From contig JBGAIM010000004.1 in NCBI GenBank assembly GCA_044225555.1, positions 372,001-436,000 of the forward strand: a stretch of DNA of 64,000 nt. Reading direction: 5' to 3'. Shown here in pieces: positions 24,695 to 32,963 of this stretch. The stretch's first letter is position 1; each line of letters starts with the position of its first letter. The notes under the pieces are model-generated. The model worked only from the letters and a program-made list of their open reading frames with translations. It was not told where the DNA came from and searched no databases. The position numbers and the translations under genes were made by a program. Origin of the DNA: JADLHS01 sp044225555 (lineage in GTDB: Bacteria > Verrucomicrobiota > Verrucomicrobiia > Limisphaerales > JADLHS01).

Positions 24695-27136
24695 TTACAA
24701 TTTTCTGAGCCGGAAGAACCGGTCTCCGACGGCTGGTGTCGAAATCGAAAAAACTGCACCGACATTGGCAACGACATTGGTTGCCACCGTCCAACGGGCG
24801 TCCGCCCCCAGCACCGATGACTGCTCGACCAGCGCATCCGCCAGGGTTTGCGGCCACGAGAGCATCACCGCGTCACCGGTGGCTGCCGCGGTCAAAATCA
24901 GCGGAGTTCCGATGGTAATCACGCCACTCAGATTCGTGGTGGCAGTGGACGCACCGCTCTGCACCCTGGCCGTCACGCTCCAGTTGTAGGTTCCAGGAGC
25001 CGCGTATTCATGCACCAGGAACCGGTTCGTGCCCGGCGAGGAGCCATCGCCAAAATTCCAATCGAACATCGGGGTTGCATTCACATTCACCGGTGTTGCC
25101 ACGGCCGTGAAGGGCACGGCCCAAGTGGCCGGATAAGTTGCCGGCACATAGGCCTGCAACGTCAGGCTGAACGGCCCTTGCGCGACCGCAATCGTCCCAG
25201 TGGCGAGTGAGGAGTTTTTTGAACCGTTGTAAGCCGCGAAGGTGAAAGCGTCCGTTCCGACAAAGCCCGCGTCCGGAAAGTACGTCGCCACGTTGTTCGT
25301 CACTCCGACCGAACCATGCGCCGGCTGGACCATGACGCGCGCCACCGCGCCGGAGCCGCTGACCGGCAACGCGAACGTGAGGGTCGTGCTGTTCAGCGTG
25401 TTCGTCGTCAAACTGCTCGCCACTGGATTGGCCGAGGTATTGGCACTTTCACTCGAAGGTCCGTTGTGACAGTTGTAGCAGCCGACCTCCGCGCCTTTGA
25501 AGGCGGGAAAGCTGATGGCCGTGCCGTCGAGACTGACATTGATGGTGCGTGTCGCTTGCATTCGGGAGAGCGGCGTGCCGCGATAATCCACGCCGTGACA
25601 CACCTGACAGTTCGCGAGGCCGCCGATGAAATCGTGGTGCCCGCTGACCCAACTCGAACCGACCGGGTGCATTCCGTGCGGACCGCCCCGCGCACTGGTG
25701 GAATTCACCGCCATGGACGTGTGACAGGAGGTGCATTCGATCATTACCCCGGCGTGGCCTTGAATCTTTTCATTGCGCACGTTGTCGTTTTTGTGCGTGG
25801 CCGGAAACTCGGCATGGGTCGAACCGTGACAGGCGGAGCATTGCAGCCCGCCGTGACCGGCGGAAAAACGATACAACCAGGAACCGGCGATGGGGGTGTT
25901 GGATTTCGTGGCGAAAGTCTGATTGGCCGGCACGCGCACCGTCCAATTCGTGTCGGTGAAGCAGGAGGTGTAACGAATCTGACCTTCGTTGCTCGTGGCC
26001 GTGCCCGTGTGACAGCTCTGACACGATGGCTCGTGCAACCAACCGGTGCGACCAGTCTTTCCGACTTGGCTCATGTTGCCGTGGCAACCCTGACATTGCA
26101 TGGACATCGAGCCGTCGCTCGCAATCGCCCCGCCCATCGCGCCGCGAAGGCATTTCGTCGCCGAGCCGGGATGGCAGCGGTAACATGCCGAGCGGTTGTC
26201 GGAATGGTCGAGGGTGAGATTCAATTCCGGGTCTTGCACGGTGGCGTGCTTGGAGTGAACCGACGCCGTGAGCGGCGGGATGTTGCTGTAACTACCCGTG
26301 CCCAGCGCTTCGCTCGCGTGGCACACGGCGCAGAGCACCGGCTTGCCGTCAGCCACCACTCCGCGATAAAGCCCTTGGGGATTAAACCCGCGAGCCGCGA
26401 GCGCGGAAACATAAAGATCATGATGCTGCGCAAAATTCTGCTCGTCGTGGCGACGCAGGATGTTCAACCGGAAATCGCGCTCGGGATTGTCGCTCCACAC
26501 CCAACCCGCCGCCGGTTGCGCCGCGGCTTGAGTTCCCGAGGCGTGGCAGGTGCGGCAGTCCATTTCGTCGGAGACCGGCAATACAATGTCATTGGTGGCG
26601 ATGGGCGTCGCGCCGTTCTTCGCGATGAGGCGCATCATTGGGTAAGGATTTTTCTTCCCGGCATCATCGTACGGCGTGATGGGCACGCCGTACGCGTAGA
26701 ACCAGTCGAGGCCCGCATCAAACAACATTCCCTGCGGAGTGTTGTTCGTGCCCGGCATCCAGAATGAATCCGGCCCGGGAAACGGCAGGCCTTGATCCCC
26801 CGCCACCGCGCCATAAAGCAGCGGCGTGAATTGCAGCCAGTTTCCCTTCCCGACGGACGATTTGTTGATTGAGCCGTCCGGGTCGGCCACGGCTTGATAG
26901 GTCACCGTGTAGCCGCTGTTATTCGTGACCAACCTGCCAGCCACGATGAGTTGCGCCTCGATCGTGTTGTACGGCGGCAGGATGCTGAATACCGAATAAT
27001 CGCTGTCCATGCAGTGCATGCCGAGATTGTTCCAGCCGAGAATTTGCGCGCTGGCGGCGGACGACGAGGTGGGCGCCAGAAATGGCAGGCAGAGCGAAAG
27101 GCCGGTGGCAAACAGAAACAGAGCGCGCTTTTTCAT
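24695..27136 (-). CDS. Secreted nine-haem c-type cytochrome with PKD and Ig-like domains
   Basis: An 813-residue exported protein. A signal peptide (MKKRALFLFATGLSLCLPFLAPTSSSAASA) precedes the stretch GWNNLGMHCMDSDYSVFSIL, a start shared by multihaem cytochromes of metal-reducing bacteria. Nine CXXCH haem sites lie between about residues 194 and 555: CRTCH, CAVCH, CYRCH, CQGCH, CQSCH, CSACH, CTSCH, CQVCH and CYNCH. The rest is non-haem: a Big/cadherin-like domain (YFPDAGFVGTDAFTF), a PKD domain (FDWNFGDGSSPG) and the shared C-terminal module ending GDRFFRLRKL. It should be matured in the periplasm and may act in electron transfer at the cell surface. No haem-maturation gene is nearby. It is flanked by the two dispersed repeats. 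Confidence 0.9.
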   Translation of the reverse strand: MKKRALFLFATGLSLCLPFLAPTSSSAASAQILGWNNLGMHCMDSDYSVFSILPPYNTIEAQLIVAGRLVTNNSGYTVTYQAVADPDGSINKSSVGKGNWLQFTPLLYGAVAGDQGLPFPGPDSFWMPGTNNTPQGMLFDAGLDWFYAYGVPITPYDDAGKKNPYPMMRLIAKNGATPIATNDIVLPVSDEMDCRTCHASGTQAAAQPAAGWVWSDNPERDFRLNILRRHDEQNFAQHHDLYVSALAARGFNPQGLYRGVVADGKPVLCAVCHASEALGTGSYSNIPPLTASVHSKHATVQDPELNLTLDHSDNRSACYRCHPGSATKCLRGAMGGAIASDGSMSMQCQGCHGNMSQVGKTGRTGWLHEPSCQSCHTGTATSNEGQIRYTSCFTDTNWTVRVPANQTFATKSNTPIAGSWLYRFSAGHGGLQCSACHGSTHAEFPATHKNDNVRNEKIQGHAGVMIECTSCHTSMAVNSTSARGGPHGMHPVGSSWVSGHHDFIGGLANCQVCHGVDYRGTPLSRMQATRTINVSLDGTAISFPAFKGAEVGCYNCHNGPSSESANTSANPVASSLTTNTLNSTTLTFALPVSGSGAVARVMVQPAHGSVGVTNNVATYFPDAGFVGTDAFTFAAYNGSKNSSLATGTIAVAQGPFSLTLQAYVPATYPATWAVPFTAVATPVNVNATPMFDWNFGDGSSPGTNRFLVHEYAAPGTYNWSVTARVQSGASTATTNLSGVITIGTPLILTAAATGDAVMLSWPQTLADALVEQSSVLGADARWTVATNVVANVGAVFSISTPAVGDRFFRLRKL

Positions 27137-27217
27137 AAGTGTTGTGAGCCGTGAGGCTGGTTGGGGTTACACGGGGTTGTTGGAAATAATCGCCGGTAAT
27201 CCTTTGCATTCGAGGGA

Positions 27218-27298
27218 AAGGTCAAGGTGCGATTTATCGAATCTGGAGAACAGCTCCGAGAACGCAGCGTTGGAGAGAACGCCCGCACCTTGACCAAA
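27218..27298. repeat. 81-bp palindromic dispersed repeat, copy B
   Basis: AAGGTCAAGGTGCG opens and CGCACCTTGACCAAA closes the element; the 12-bp terminal inverted repeat GGTCAAGGTGCG/CGCACCTTGACC is perfect. Inner blocks CTGGAGAAC and GTTGGAGAGAAC allow further folding. It starts 4 bp beyond the stop of the 27303-28325 gene and sits 82 bp upstream of the cytochrome start. Confidence 0.78.
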
Positions 27299-27302
27299 AT
27301 TT

Positions 27303-28325
27303 TCATGGATATTTAAGGTGGAAAAATTCCACAGCGCCTTGTGGTGTGAGGCTGACTTGGAAGTTCGTTCCCGCGACGACTGGCGCGCTGGTGACGGCCA
27401 ACCAGTTCGTCGTCGTTAAATCCGTGTTTCGCTGGAGCGTGAAGCCGAACGAGTTTGTCGGCCATGTCAGCATTAATGTGCCCGGGGTGACCGGCACAAT
27501 CTTCAACTCAGGCGATAACGGAACGAACACTGCCACAAGCGCGCGGTTCGAGCGGACTGTGAATGTGTAGCTATCGGACGCGCTGACTTGCGCGGTGTTC
27601 TCCGTCCACTTCTGAAAACTCCACGCGGGACCGGCCGTCGCAAGGAGCGTGCAGGTGTTGTTACTCGGATAATTTCCCGCGCCGATCACTGTTCCTGCTC
27701 CTGTCGGTGAGACGCTGGCGGTGACCGTATTCGTCGGAGTCGGCGGCGAGGTGTTCGTATCCACGAGCCTCAACGCCGTCAGTGCCCAATCCACAAAGAG
27801 GTGAAACTTGTAAGTGTCGTAACCAGCCAAATTCGGCGTGTGGGAAAAGCTTTGCCCGCCGTAGCCCGAGGCGTCGAACATCAACGGATCATTCAGCGCA
27901 TCTTCCCCGTTCAACTGCGGCATGACCTCGAACGCCGCACCTGTACCAGCGGTGTTAGCCAGCAGTTTTCCAGTGAACGCTCGCAGGTCGAAGAGCTTTC
28001 CATCGGCGCGCTTGATGGTGATGTTTGCACCCTTCCCGAGCAAAGGCCCGGCGGTGATGGCCTGAGCCTGGACGCCCGCAGGCCAAAAGACGCTGAAAAA
28101 CCTTCCGGTCGGATTGCAGCCGGGGCAAACGGCCCAATAACCGTCCACTGAATAGGTGAACAGATAATCGCCAGTGCTCAACGTGACGGCGTTTGCGTTG
28201 GACGCCACCACAGCCGCCGTCTGCGACGCGTTGAAGAAGATGTTGGTGGCGGCCTCCGCTTTCGGAGCGATGAGCAGACATCCGCCGGCGGCGATCAAAC
28301 TTGCGACATAGATTCTGGTTTTCAT
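27303..28325 (-). CDS. Secreted protein with InlB-type repeat domain
   Basis: A 340-residue exported protein. The signal peptide (MKTRIYVASLIAAGGCLLIAPKAEA) is followed by a 170-residue beta-rich domain without a known family (NIFFNASQTAAVVASNANAV, DYLFTYSVDGYW, KRADGKLFDLRAFTGKL, FEVMPQLNGED) that looks like a PEP-CTERM-type ligand-binding sandwich. A divergent InlB B-repeat comes next (TASVSPTGAGTVIGAGNYPS, then WSFQKWTENTAQVS). The C-terminal module ends AVEFFHLKYP. It is placed between the His-rich membrane protein and the cytochrome and could be cotranscribed with either, although each gap contains a stem-loop. The start at the ATG 28323-28325 is fixed by the signal peptide. Confidence 0.78.
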   Translation of the reverse strand: MKTRIYVASLIAAGGCLLIAPKAEAATNIFFNASQTAAVVASNANAVTLSTGDYLFTYSVDGYWAVCPGCNPTGRFFSVFWPAGVQAQAITAGPLLGKGANITIKRADGKLFDLRAFTGKLLANTAGTGAAFEVMPQLNGEDALNDPLMFDASGYGGQSFSHTPNLAGYDTYKFHLFVDWALTALRLVDTNTSPPTPTNTVTASVSPTGAGTVIGAGNYPSNNTCTLLATAGPAWSFQKWTENTAQVSASDSYTFTVRSNRALVAVFVPLSPELKIVPVTPGTLMLTWPTNSFGFTLQRNTDLTTTNWLAVTSAPVVAGTNFQVSLTPQGAVEFFHLKYP

Positions 28326-28377
28326 GACGGGATAAAAGTTTTGTGTTTCAAAAGGATTTCCGGGCGCGAAGGAGCGG

Positions 28378-28414
28378 CCATTCCTCCGGCACAGGCGCCC
28401 GGCGGGAGGAATGG
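28378..28414 (-). promoter_or_regulatory. Stem-loop before the InlB-type gene
   Basis: CCATTCCTCC (28378-28387) is the reverse complement of GGAGGAATGG (28405-28414), with a 17-nt GC-rich loop. It begins 52 bp upstream of the 28325 start and 50 bp after the stop of the His-rich gene. There is no T-run, so it may be a 5'-UTR structure or a weak terminator. Confidence 0.5.
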
Positions 28415-28464
28415 AAATGCCCGGCAGGGCGGCGCACGCTTGCGTCACCGCCGGGCGGGCAGCA

Positions 28465-28953
28465 TCAAATCAGCAGGACCGTGGAACGGAGGTTGAGAAG
28501 TCCTGCAACGGTGCCGGGCGGTGGTCCCGGTGGCGGCAGGAAATACGTCGGTTGATGAGCGGCGAAAGAAACAGATTCAACGTGGACGAATTCAGTTTGC
28601 TCGCCGACGATTTCTTTAGAAACAATTTGCTGGTTATCGCACCAGATGCCAGCGCCAGCGGCGAATTGAACGACGTGATCGGGATCGGTTGCACCGGCTG
28701 GCTGCGAAAAGAAAGTCAGCGCACGGGCGACGCCATGGTGCTGATGCCCGCTACACTTGGCATCGTGATGCAACACGAGTTGCATTCCGCCGGGGCCGGG
28801 TTGCAGGAACGCGTGATGGTCAGGGTCCATTGTCCCCAACAGCGCCACCACCCCCATGCCCACCGGTGAGAACACGCCCACATACAACAACAGCCCGCAC
28901 CAGCCGGCTAGGAGCCGCAGGCGGAACTTGGGTTGTTGTTGCATCGTCTTCAC
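28465..28953 (-). CDS. Small His-rich membrane or periplasmic protein, unknown
   Basis: A 162-residue frame that starts MKTMQQQPKFRLRLLAGWCG and has one hydrophobic segment (LLAGWCGLLLYVGVFSPVGMGVVALLG). A histidine-rich stretch DPDHHAFLQ...LVLHHDAKCSGHQHHG resembles metal-handling loops. The C-terminus is proline-rich (PPPGPPPG) and ends in a hydrophobic tail. No family is recognised. Position next to a multihaem cytochrome makes a role in metal supply conceivable but unproven. The start could instead be the Met three codons further in. Palindrome copy 3 lies 84 bp upstream. Confidence 0.55.
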   Translation of the reverse strand: MKTMQQQPKFRLRLLAGWCGLLLYVGVFSPVGMGVVALLGTMDPDHHAFLQPGPGGMQLVLHHDAKCSGHQHHGVARALTFFSQPAGATDPDHVVQFAAGAGIWCDNQQIVSKEIVGEQTEFVHVESVSFAAHQPTYFLPPPGPPPGTVAGLLNLRSTVLLI

Positions 28954-29036
28954 GCTTGGAGTTATTCAACTGTCACCTAGCACGGCCAATGCCACCGGGA
29001 ACATTCGCCGGCACCAGCCGTGACCAGCCCAGAATT

Positions 29037-29052
29037 GTTCCGCTTCCGGAAC
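29037..29052 (-). promoter_or_regulatory. GTTCCG-N4-CGGAAC palindrome, copy 3
   Basis: GTTCCGCTTCCGGAAC, perfect 6-bp arms. It lies 84 bp upstream of the His-rich gene and 24 bp beyond the stop of the 29077-29727 gene. A similar ATTCCG-GCTT-CGGAAT occurs 26 bp away at 29079-29094, over the end of that coding region. Confidence 0.55.
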
Positions 29053-29076
29053 TGGGATGGCATTGGCATCCAAAGC

Positions 29077-29727
29077 TCATTCCGGCTTCGGAATACTCGC
29101 CACGTTTGCGGCCACGACGAGCTGGTAGCGCTTGTCAAAGCGTTCCTGCGGTGTCTTTGCCTGAAAGGGACCGGGCGCGGGAAACGCGAAACGCGATGCC
29201 ACCGCCACGGAGATAAGCTCCCGCTTGAAGAGCCTGGGTAGGTTGTCCACAGCCCGCGCTTCGGCGACGAACTTCGGAACTTTCTGCAATTCGGCAATCT
29301 CTTCGTCCTTCAAGTTGGGCGCGCCGATGAAGGAAACCACCGCCGCTGCATCCAGGTTTTTGTTTGCGGTCCGCAAGTAGCGGCGGCCCGACAAGCCCGT
29401 CCCGACGCCGTATTTGTCCTGGTCCTTGGTATCCATTTCGTATTCGCGCAGGTCGTAGCTGCCAAGTTTCTTGAGCGCGAGCCGGAAGGACTCGAGCTGG
29501 GTCTTGAGTTCCGGCAGGCCGCCCGTGGGAATGGCGATCACCACAATCTTTCCCTGTGGTCCGGCAACCCGCGCCGTCTGCTCCGCCATGATTTCACCCA
29601 CGCGTTGGTGCAATTCCACATCGTGCTGAGGTGACTTGAATTCGCGCCAGTAGATCCACGCCGCCGACCCGGCAATGGCCAGCACGCAGAACAGAATCGT
29701 CAGGGTGGTTTTGGAATTCGCGGTCAT
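29077..29727 (-). CDS. Single-pass membrane protein, unknown, cotranscribed with a pseudopilin
   Basis: A 216-residue protein with an N-terminal anchor (TLTILFCVLAIAGSAAWIYW) and an extracytoplasmic domain of about 185 residues. That domain has a Rossmann-like alternation: GKIVVIAIPTGGLPELKTQL, a helix, YDLREYEMDTKDQDKYGVG, DAAAVVSFIGAPNLKDEEIAEL, then KRELISVAVASRF. The pattern recalls periplasmic ligand-sensing folds, but no named family is apparent. It starts 19 bp after the pseudopilin stop, so the two are very likely one transcript. The repeated 'potential failure/fold' features seen in pilus assembly proteins are absent, so a link to pilus function rests only on position. Confidence 0.72.
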   Translation of the reverse strand: MTANSKTTLTILFCVLAIAGSAAWIYWREFKSPQHDVELHQRVGEIMAEQTARVAGPQGKIVVIAIPTGGLPELKTQLESFRLALKKLGSYDLREYEMDTKDQDKYGVGTGLSGRRYLRTANKNLDAAAVVSFIGAPNLKDEEIAELQKVPKFVAEARAVDNLPRLFKRELISVAVASRFAFPAPGPFQAKTPQERFDKRYQLVVAANVASIPKPE

Positions 29728-29746
29728 CGCGCCGGATGGGATTTGG

Positions 29747-30559
29747 CTACTCGGATTTCAATTCAACCGGGAAACGCCACTGGATGTCGCCCGTCGGCGC
29801 TTTCTCGCGCACGCTCGGAATGCGAAAGGTGTCGTAACCGGCCACGCTGTTGTCGAAGAACAACAGATTTGTCCGCGTGCGCCGGCTATGACGGGCGTTT
29901 ACACGTTCATCCTTGCCGTTGTGGATGTAATAGCCGTCGAAAATCGCCGGCATCCGGGTAAAGCGCGCGACCTTGCTGAGTTTATTGCCTTTGGTTGCGT
30001 GCGTGCCATCCATGGGCAGACGCACGAATGGCCACTTCTGCGGATTGCCGGTCGAACCGTTGATACCGTACCAACAATCCAGGTGAAACTGTTTGCCGGT
30101 GCTTTGCGACGTGTAGGGCCAGGCCATTGCTCCTTCGGGATCGTCACGAGTCACCGGTCCGAACTTGTAAACCTTCGGCAGTGCTGACGGACAACGAAAG
30201 ACACTGCCTTGATCGGCGATCCGGTAATAAGTAGGGGCGCGTTGGGCCGGGAGGTACTTGCCGTTGTAGAGAATCGTGGGCCAGCCTTCCTCGAACGGCG
30301 ATCCGTTGCGCAGATTGTATTCCGCGGGGACGAGATTATCGGTGTTATCGTCCGCGTACATCGTGAGGGCCAGGCCGATTTGCTTCAGATTGTTCACGCA
30401 CGAAATGCCCCGCGCCTTTTCTTTCGCCATCGAAAGGGCGGGCAGCAACATCGCGGCAAGGATCGCGATGATGGCGATGACCACCAGCAGCTCGATCAAC
30501 GTGAAGCCGCCACGCGTTCCGAGTCGGTGACGCGCCGGGGATGAGAATCTGGTTTTCAT
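29747..30559 (-). CDS. Type II secretion-like pseudopilin, second copy
   Basis: A 270-residue protein with a basic prepilin leader (MKTRFSSPARHRLGTRGG) before FTLIELLVVIAIIAILAAM, then LLPALSMAKEKARGISCVNNLKQIG. The leader and helix nearly duplicate those of the copy at 6951-7763; the globular parts differ. Its C-terminal motif, RHSRRTRTNLLFFDNSVAGYDT, is a degenerate form of the usual H-x(9)-DG element, with N in place of the glycine. Export and cleavage by prepilin peptidase are expected. The ATG at 30557-30559 gives the proper leader. The next gene starts 19 bp downstream of its stop; palindrome copy 4 lies about 100 bp upstream. Confidence 0.87.
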   Translation of the reverse strand: MKTRFSSPARHRLGTRGGFTLIELLVVIAIIAILAAMLLPALSMAKEKARGISCVNNLKQIGLALTMYADDNTDNLVPAEYNLRNGSPFEEGWPTILYNGKYLPAQRAPTYYRIADQGSVFRCPSALPKVYKFGPVTRDDPEGAMAWPYTSQSTGKQFHLDCWYGINGSTGNPQKWPFVRLPMDGTHATKGNKLSKVARFTRMPAIFDGYYIHNGKDERVNARHSRRTRTNLLFFDNSVAGYDTFRIPSVREKAPTGDIQWRFPVELKSE

Positions 30560-30863
30560 GTTCGACAAATAATCGCTATGCAAAATCCAGACCAATGACG
30601 TTTGAGGCCGAATGCGCGCCGGGAAACTGCAGATCGCACCGAATTCGGAACGATTTCACTCCGCTGGCGGAACGAACTCTCATTTCAGATTCCGAGCAGG
30701 CGGCGTGAACCGCACGAATCAAACGAATTTTCCCGTGGCAAGCGCGCTGCTAAGGAGCATCCGAAACGCAGACCCGCGCGCCTCGTTCGATCACGACCGC
30801 GCCTGACGGCAAAAGCCGCAGACCCAGTTTTCGTTTTGTCCGCCGCCGCCACATTGAATTGAT
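30560..30863. other. 304-bp divergent intergenic region
   Basis: It separates the pseudopilin operon (minus) from the beta-helix protein (plus) and must hold both promoters. The only marked element is the half-degenerate palindrome at 30658-30673. I see no convincing small gene. Confidence 0.55.
30658..30673 (-). promoter_or_regulatory. GTTCCG-N4-CGGAAC palindrome, copy 4 (imperfect)
   Basis: ACTCCGCTGGCGGAAC: the right half is exact, the left half differs at its two outer bases. The N4 spacer (CTGG) matches the NNGG form of copies 1, 2 and 5. It lies about 99 bp upstream of the pseudopilin start. Confidence 0.42.
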
Positions 30864-32918
30864 ATGAACAAGTTTGTCTTCGGTCCTCGGCCCTGCGTCA
30901 AGGTACTGGCATTTGTGATTCTGCTGCCCGTCGTGAGCTCCCAGGCTGCAAACGACTGGAATACCACCACCAGCGGACTTTGGCGCACTGCCGCGAACTG
31001 GTCGCTGGCCACTCCCCCCTCCAATCGCTCAAACGAAAACCCGACCCAAATCACGAACGCGGTTTCCAAGACCGTCACCATTGATTCAGCGACGGCGGCG
31101 GGAAATCTTTCCGTCCGCGGCCTTACGATCTCCGCGCCGGTGGGCTCAACGAACATTCTCGCTCTCGTCAATGTTGTTACGCCACTCACCACCTCGAATC
31201 CGTTTCTCGTGGGCACTCGTGGGGTTCTTGCCATCACCAATGCCAACATCAACCCCGCCGACAGTTTCGATATTTTGAATGGCGCCGTAATCTTGGATTC
31301 AGGCAGCCTCACCTGTGGAGTGAACTGTGACCTGCAATCCGGCAGCCTGATCGTGAACTCGGGCACGCTCACCGCCACGCTCGGCACCACCGGCATCCGC
31401 CTGGGCCGTTTCGCCGGTGCGAGTGCGAACCTCCTGCTCAACGGCGGCACGGTGAACGCCCTGCGTGTCACGCTCGGCTCGGTCAGCGGTTCGCAAAACA
31501 ATCTCACGCTCGCGGGTGGAAATCTGATTTGCGCAGACAGCCTCAGCCTGGCGCAGTTACCGGCCACCACCGGCAACGCCACGATGACCGCCGGAAACCT
31601 CATCGTGACCAACGGCACGACCAAGATCGCCGACCGCGCCACGGCGACCTTTGTTCAGAGCGGCGGCACCGCGGCCTTCGCCGACTTGAGCATCGGCGAC
31701 CTGGGCGTTGGGACTTACAACCTGATTGGCGGCGCATTTACTGTGACACCGCGCACCAACACCGATCTCACCATCATCGGCAATTTGGAAAACGGCGATT
31801 TCAATCAAAGCGGCGGAATCGCCATCATCCGCGGTGAAATTCACGTGGCCGACTTTAGTGGGGTCATCGCCAACCTGAACCTCACCGGCGGGCAGTTCTT
31901 CGCAACGAATGATCTGATTGCCATCGGGCGCGAAGGAACTGGCAGCCTGACCGTGTCCAACGCGTTCGTGGTGCTGACCAATACCTCCGTGGGTCGTCAC
32001 CTCGGCAGTTCCGGCATCATGACCGTGCAAACTGATGCCAGTGTTTCCCTCATCGCGGACCTTTCGCTGGGACGACTCGCGGGCGCTGCCGGACAATTGC
32101 TCGTCAATGGCGGGTTGCTCTCCATCACCAACGACGATATCTGGGTCGGTCGTGGTGGCTCGGGTGATATGACCGTGTCCGGCGGAACGGTGCGCGCCAA
32201 GAACCTGCACGTCGGCAGCTCCGACGACGGCACGAACGCTCCGAGTGGCACGCTGCAACTCACCGGCGGCAACACGCTGCTCTCTGCCGGCTTCTCCCTC
32301 GGCACCAGCGGGCTGTCGTCCGGTTCAGCCGTGATGTCCGGCGGGAATTTGATTGCGACCAATAGCCTCGGCAATGCGAGCCTGATTATCGCCGACGGCA
32401 CGTTCACCTTCAACCAAGGGACCATTGTCGCCGACACGCTGGTGATGACCAACGCCACGGGACAATTCGCCTTCAACCACGGACTGCTGCGGGCCAAGGC
32501 CATGACGGTGTCCAATGGCCAGCCGTTTACGGTGGGCGATGGCCTCAATCCGGCCACTTTGGAACTGCAAGGCGGCACCTACACCTTTGCCAACGGCCTG
32601 GTCATCTCACCCAATGCCACCGTCACCGGTTGCGGCACAATCATCGGCAACGTGATCAAGCACGGCACCTACAACAATCCCTGTGGCTCCTCGTCACCCA
32701 CCGTTACCATCAGTTCGCTGTCTCGCACGGGAAACATCGTTACGGTCTTCTTCCCTACGCTCACGGGCTCCAACCATATCCTCGAATTCAAAACGAATCT
32801 CGCTTCGCCAACTTGGACGGCCATCGCGCCGGGAGTCATCGGCAATGGCAGTGTGATGTCGAAGATTGACCCGGCGGCGACAAACGCCGCTCGCTTCTAC
32901 CGGATCAAAGTGCAGTAA
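30864..32918 (+). CDS. Secreted beta-helix / autotransporter-passenger-like repeat protein
   Basis: A 684-residue exported protein. The signal peptide (VLAFVILLPVVSSQA) is followed by W-N-T-T-T-SGLWRTAANWS, the opening seen on autotransporter-associated beta-strand proteins. About 500 residues of short glycine/asparagine-rich repeats come next (GSLTVSNAFVVLTNTSVG, GDMTVSGGTVRAKNLHVGS, GTLQLTGGNTLLSAGFSLG), which should form a right-handed beta-helix. There is no transporter barrel; the protein instead ends in the shared C-terminal module (HILEFKTNLASPTWTAI to RFYRIKVQ). A cysteine pair (TGCGTIIG, NNPCGSS) lies near residues 590-610. Surface exposure is likely. The start at 30864 is the ATG before the signal peptide. 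Confidence 0.82.
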   Translation: MNKFVFGPRPCVKVLAFVILLPVVSSQAANDWNTTTSGLWRTAANWSLATPPSNRSNENPTQITNAVSKTVTIDSATAAGNLSVRGLTISAPVGSTNILALVNVVTPLTTSNPFLVGTRGVLAITNANINPADSFDILNGAVILDSGSLTCGVNCDLQSGSLIVNSGTLTATLGTTGIRLGRFAGASANLLLNGGTVNALRVTLGSVSGSQNNLTLAGGNLICADSLSLAQLPATTGNATMTAGNLIVTNGTTKIADRATATFVQSGGTAAFADLSIGDLGVGTYNLIGGAFTVTPRTNTDLTIIGNLENGDFNQSGGIAIIRGEIHVADFSGVIANLNLTGGQFFATNDLIAIGREGTGSLTVSNAFVVLTNTSVGRHLGSSGIMTVQTDASVSLIADLSLGRLAGAAGQLLVNGGLLSITNDDIWVGRGGSGDMTVSGGTVRAKNLHVGSSDDGTNAPSGTLQLTGGNTLLSAGFSLGTSGLSSGSAVMSGGNLIATNSLGNASLIIADGTFTFNQGTIVADTLVMTNATGQFAFNHGLLRAKAMTVSNGQPFTVGDGLNPATLELQGGTYTFANGLVISPNATVTGCGTIIGNVIKHGTYNNPCGSSSPTVTISSLSRTGNIVTVFFPTLTGSNHILEFKTNLASPTWTAIAPGVIGNGSVMSKIDPAATNAARFYRIKVQ

Positions 32919-32963
32919 GAAAAGTGGCGGGCTGCCAGGCCGCTGACTGTGAGTCCGGCCCAA

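Noticed and set aside
25316..26767. Long plus-strand frame across the cytochrome gene
   Set aside because: The nine regularly placed CXXCH motifs are on the minus strand; the plus frame is unstructured Arg/Gly/His-rich sequence.
29079..29094. ATTCCG-GCTT-CGGAAT as another member of the regulatory palindrome
   Set aside because: It overlaps the last codons of the 29077-29727 gene and differs in both outer bases, so it is only mentioned beside copy 3.
32919..32963. A terminator between the convergent beta-helix and GT-kinase genes
   Set aside because: The 45-bp gap is GC-rich, but I could not form a stem longer than five base pairs.
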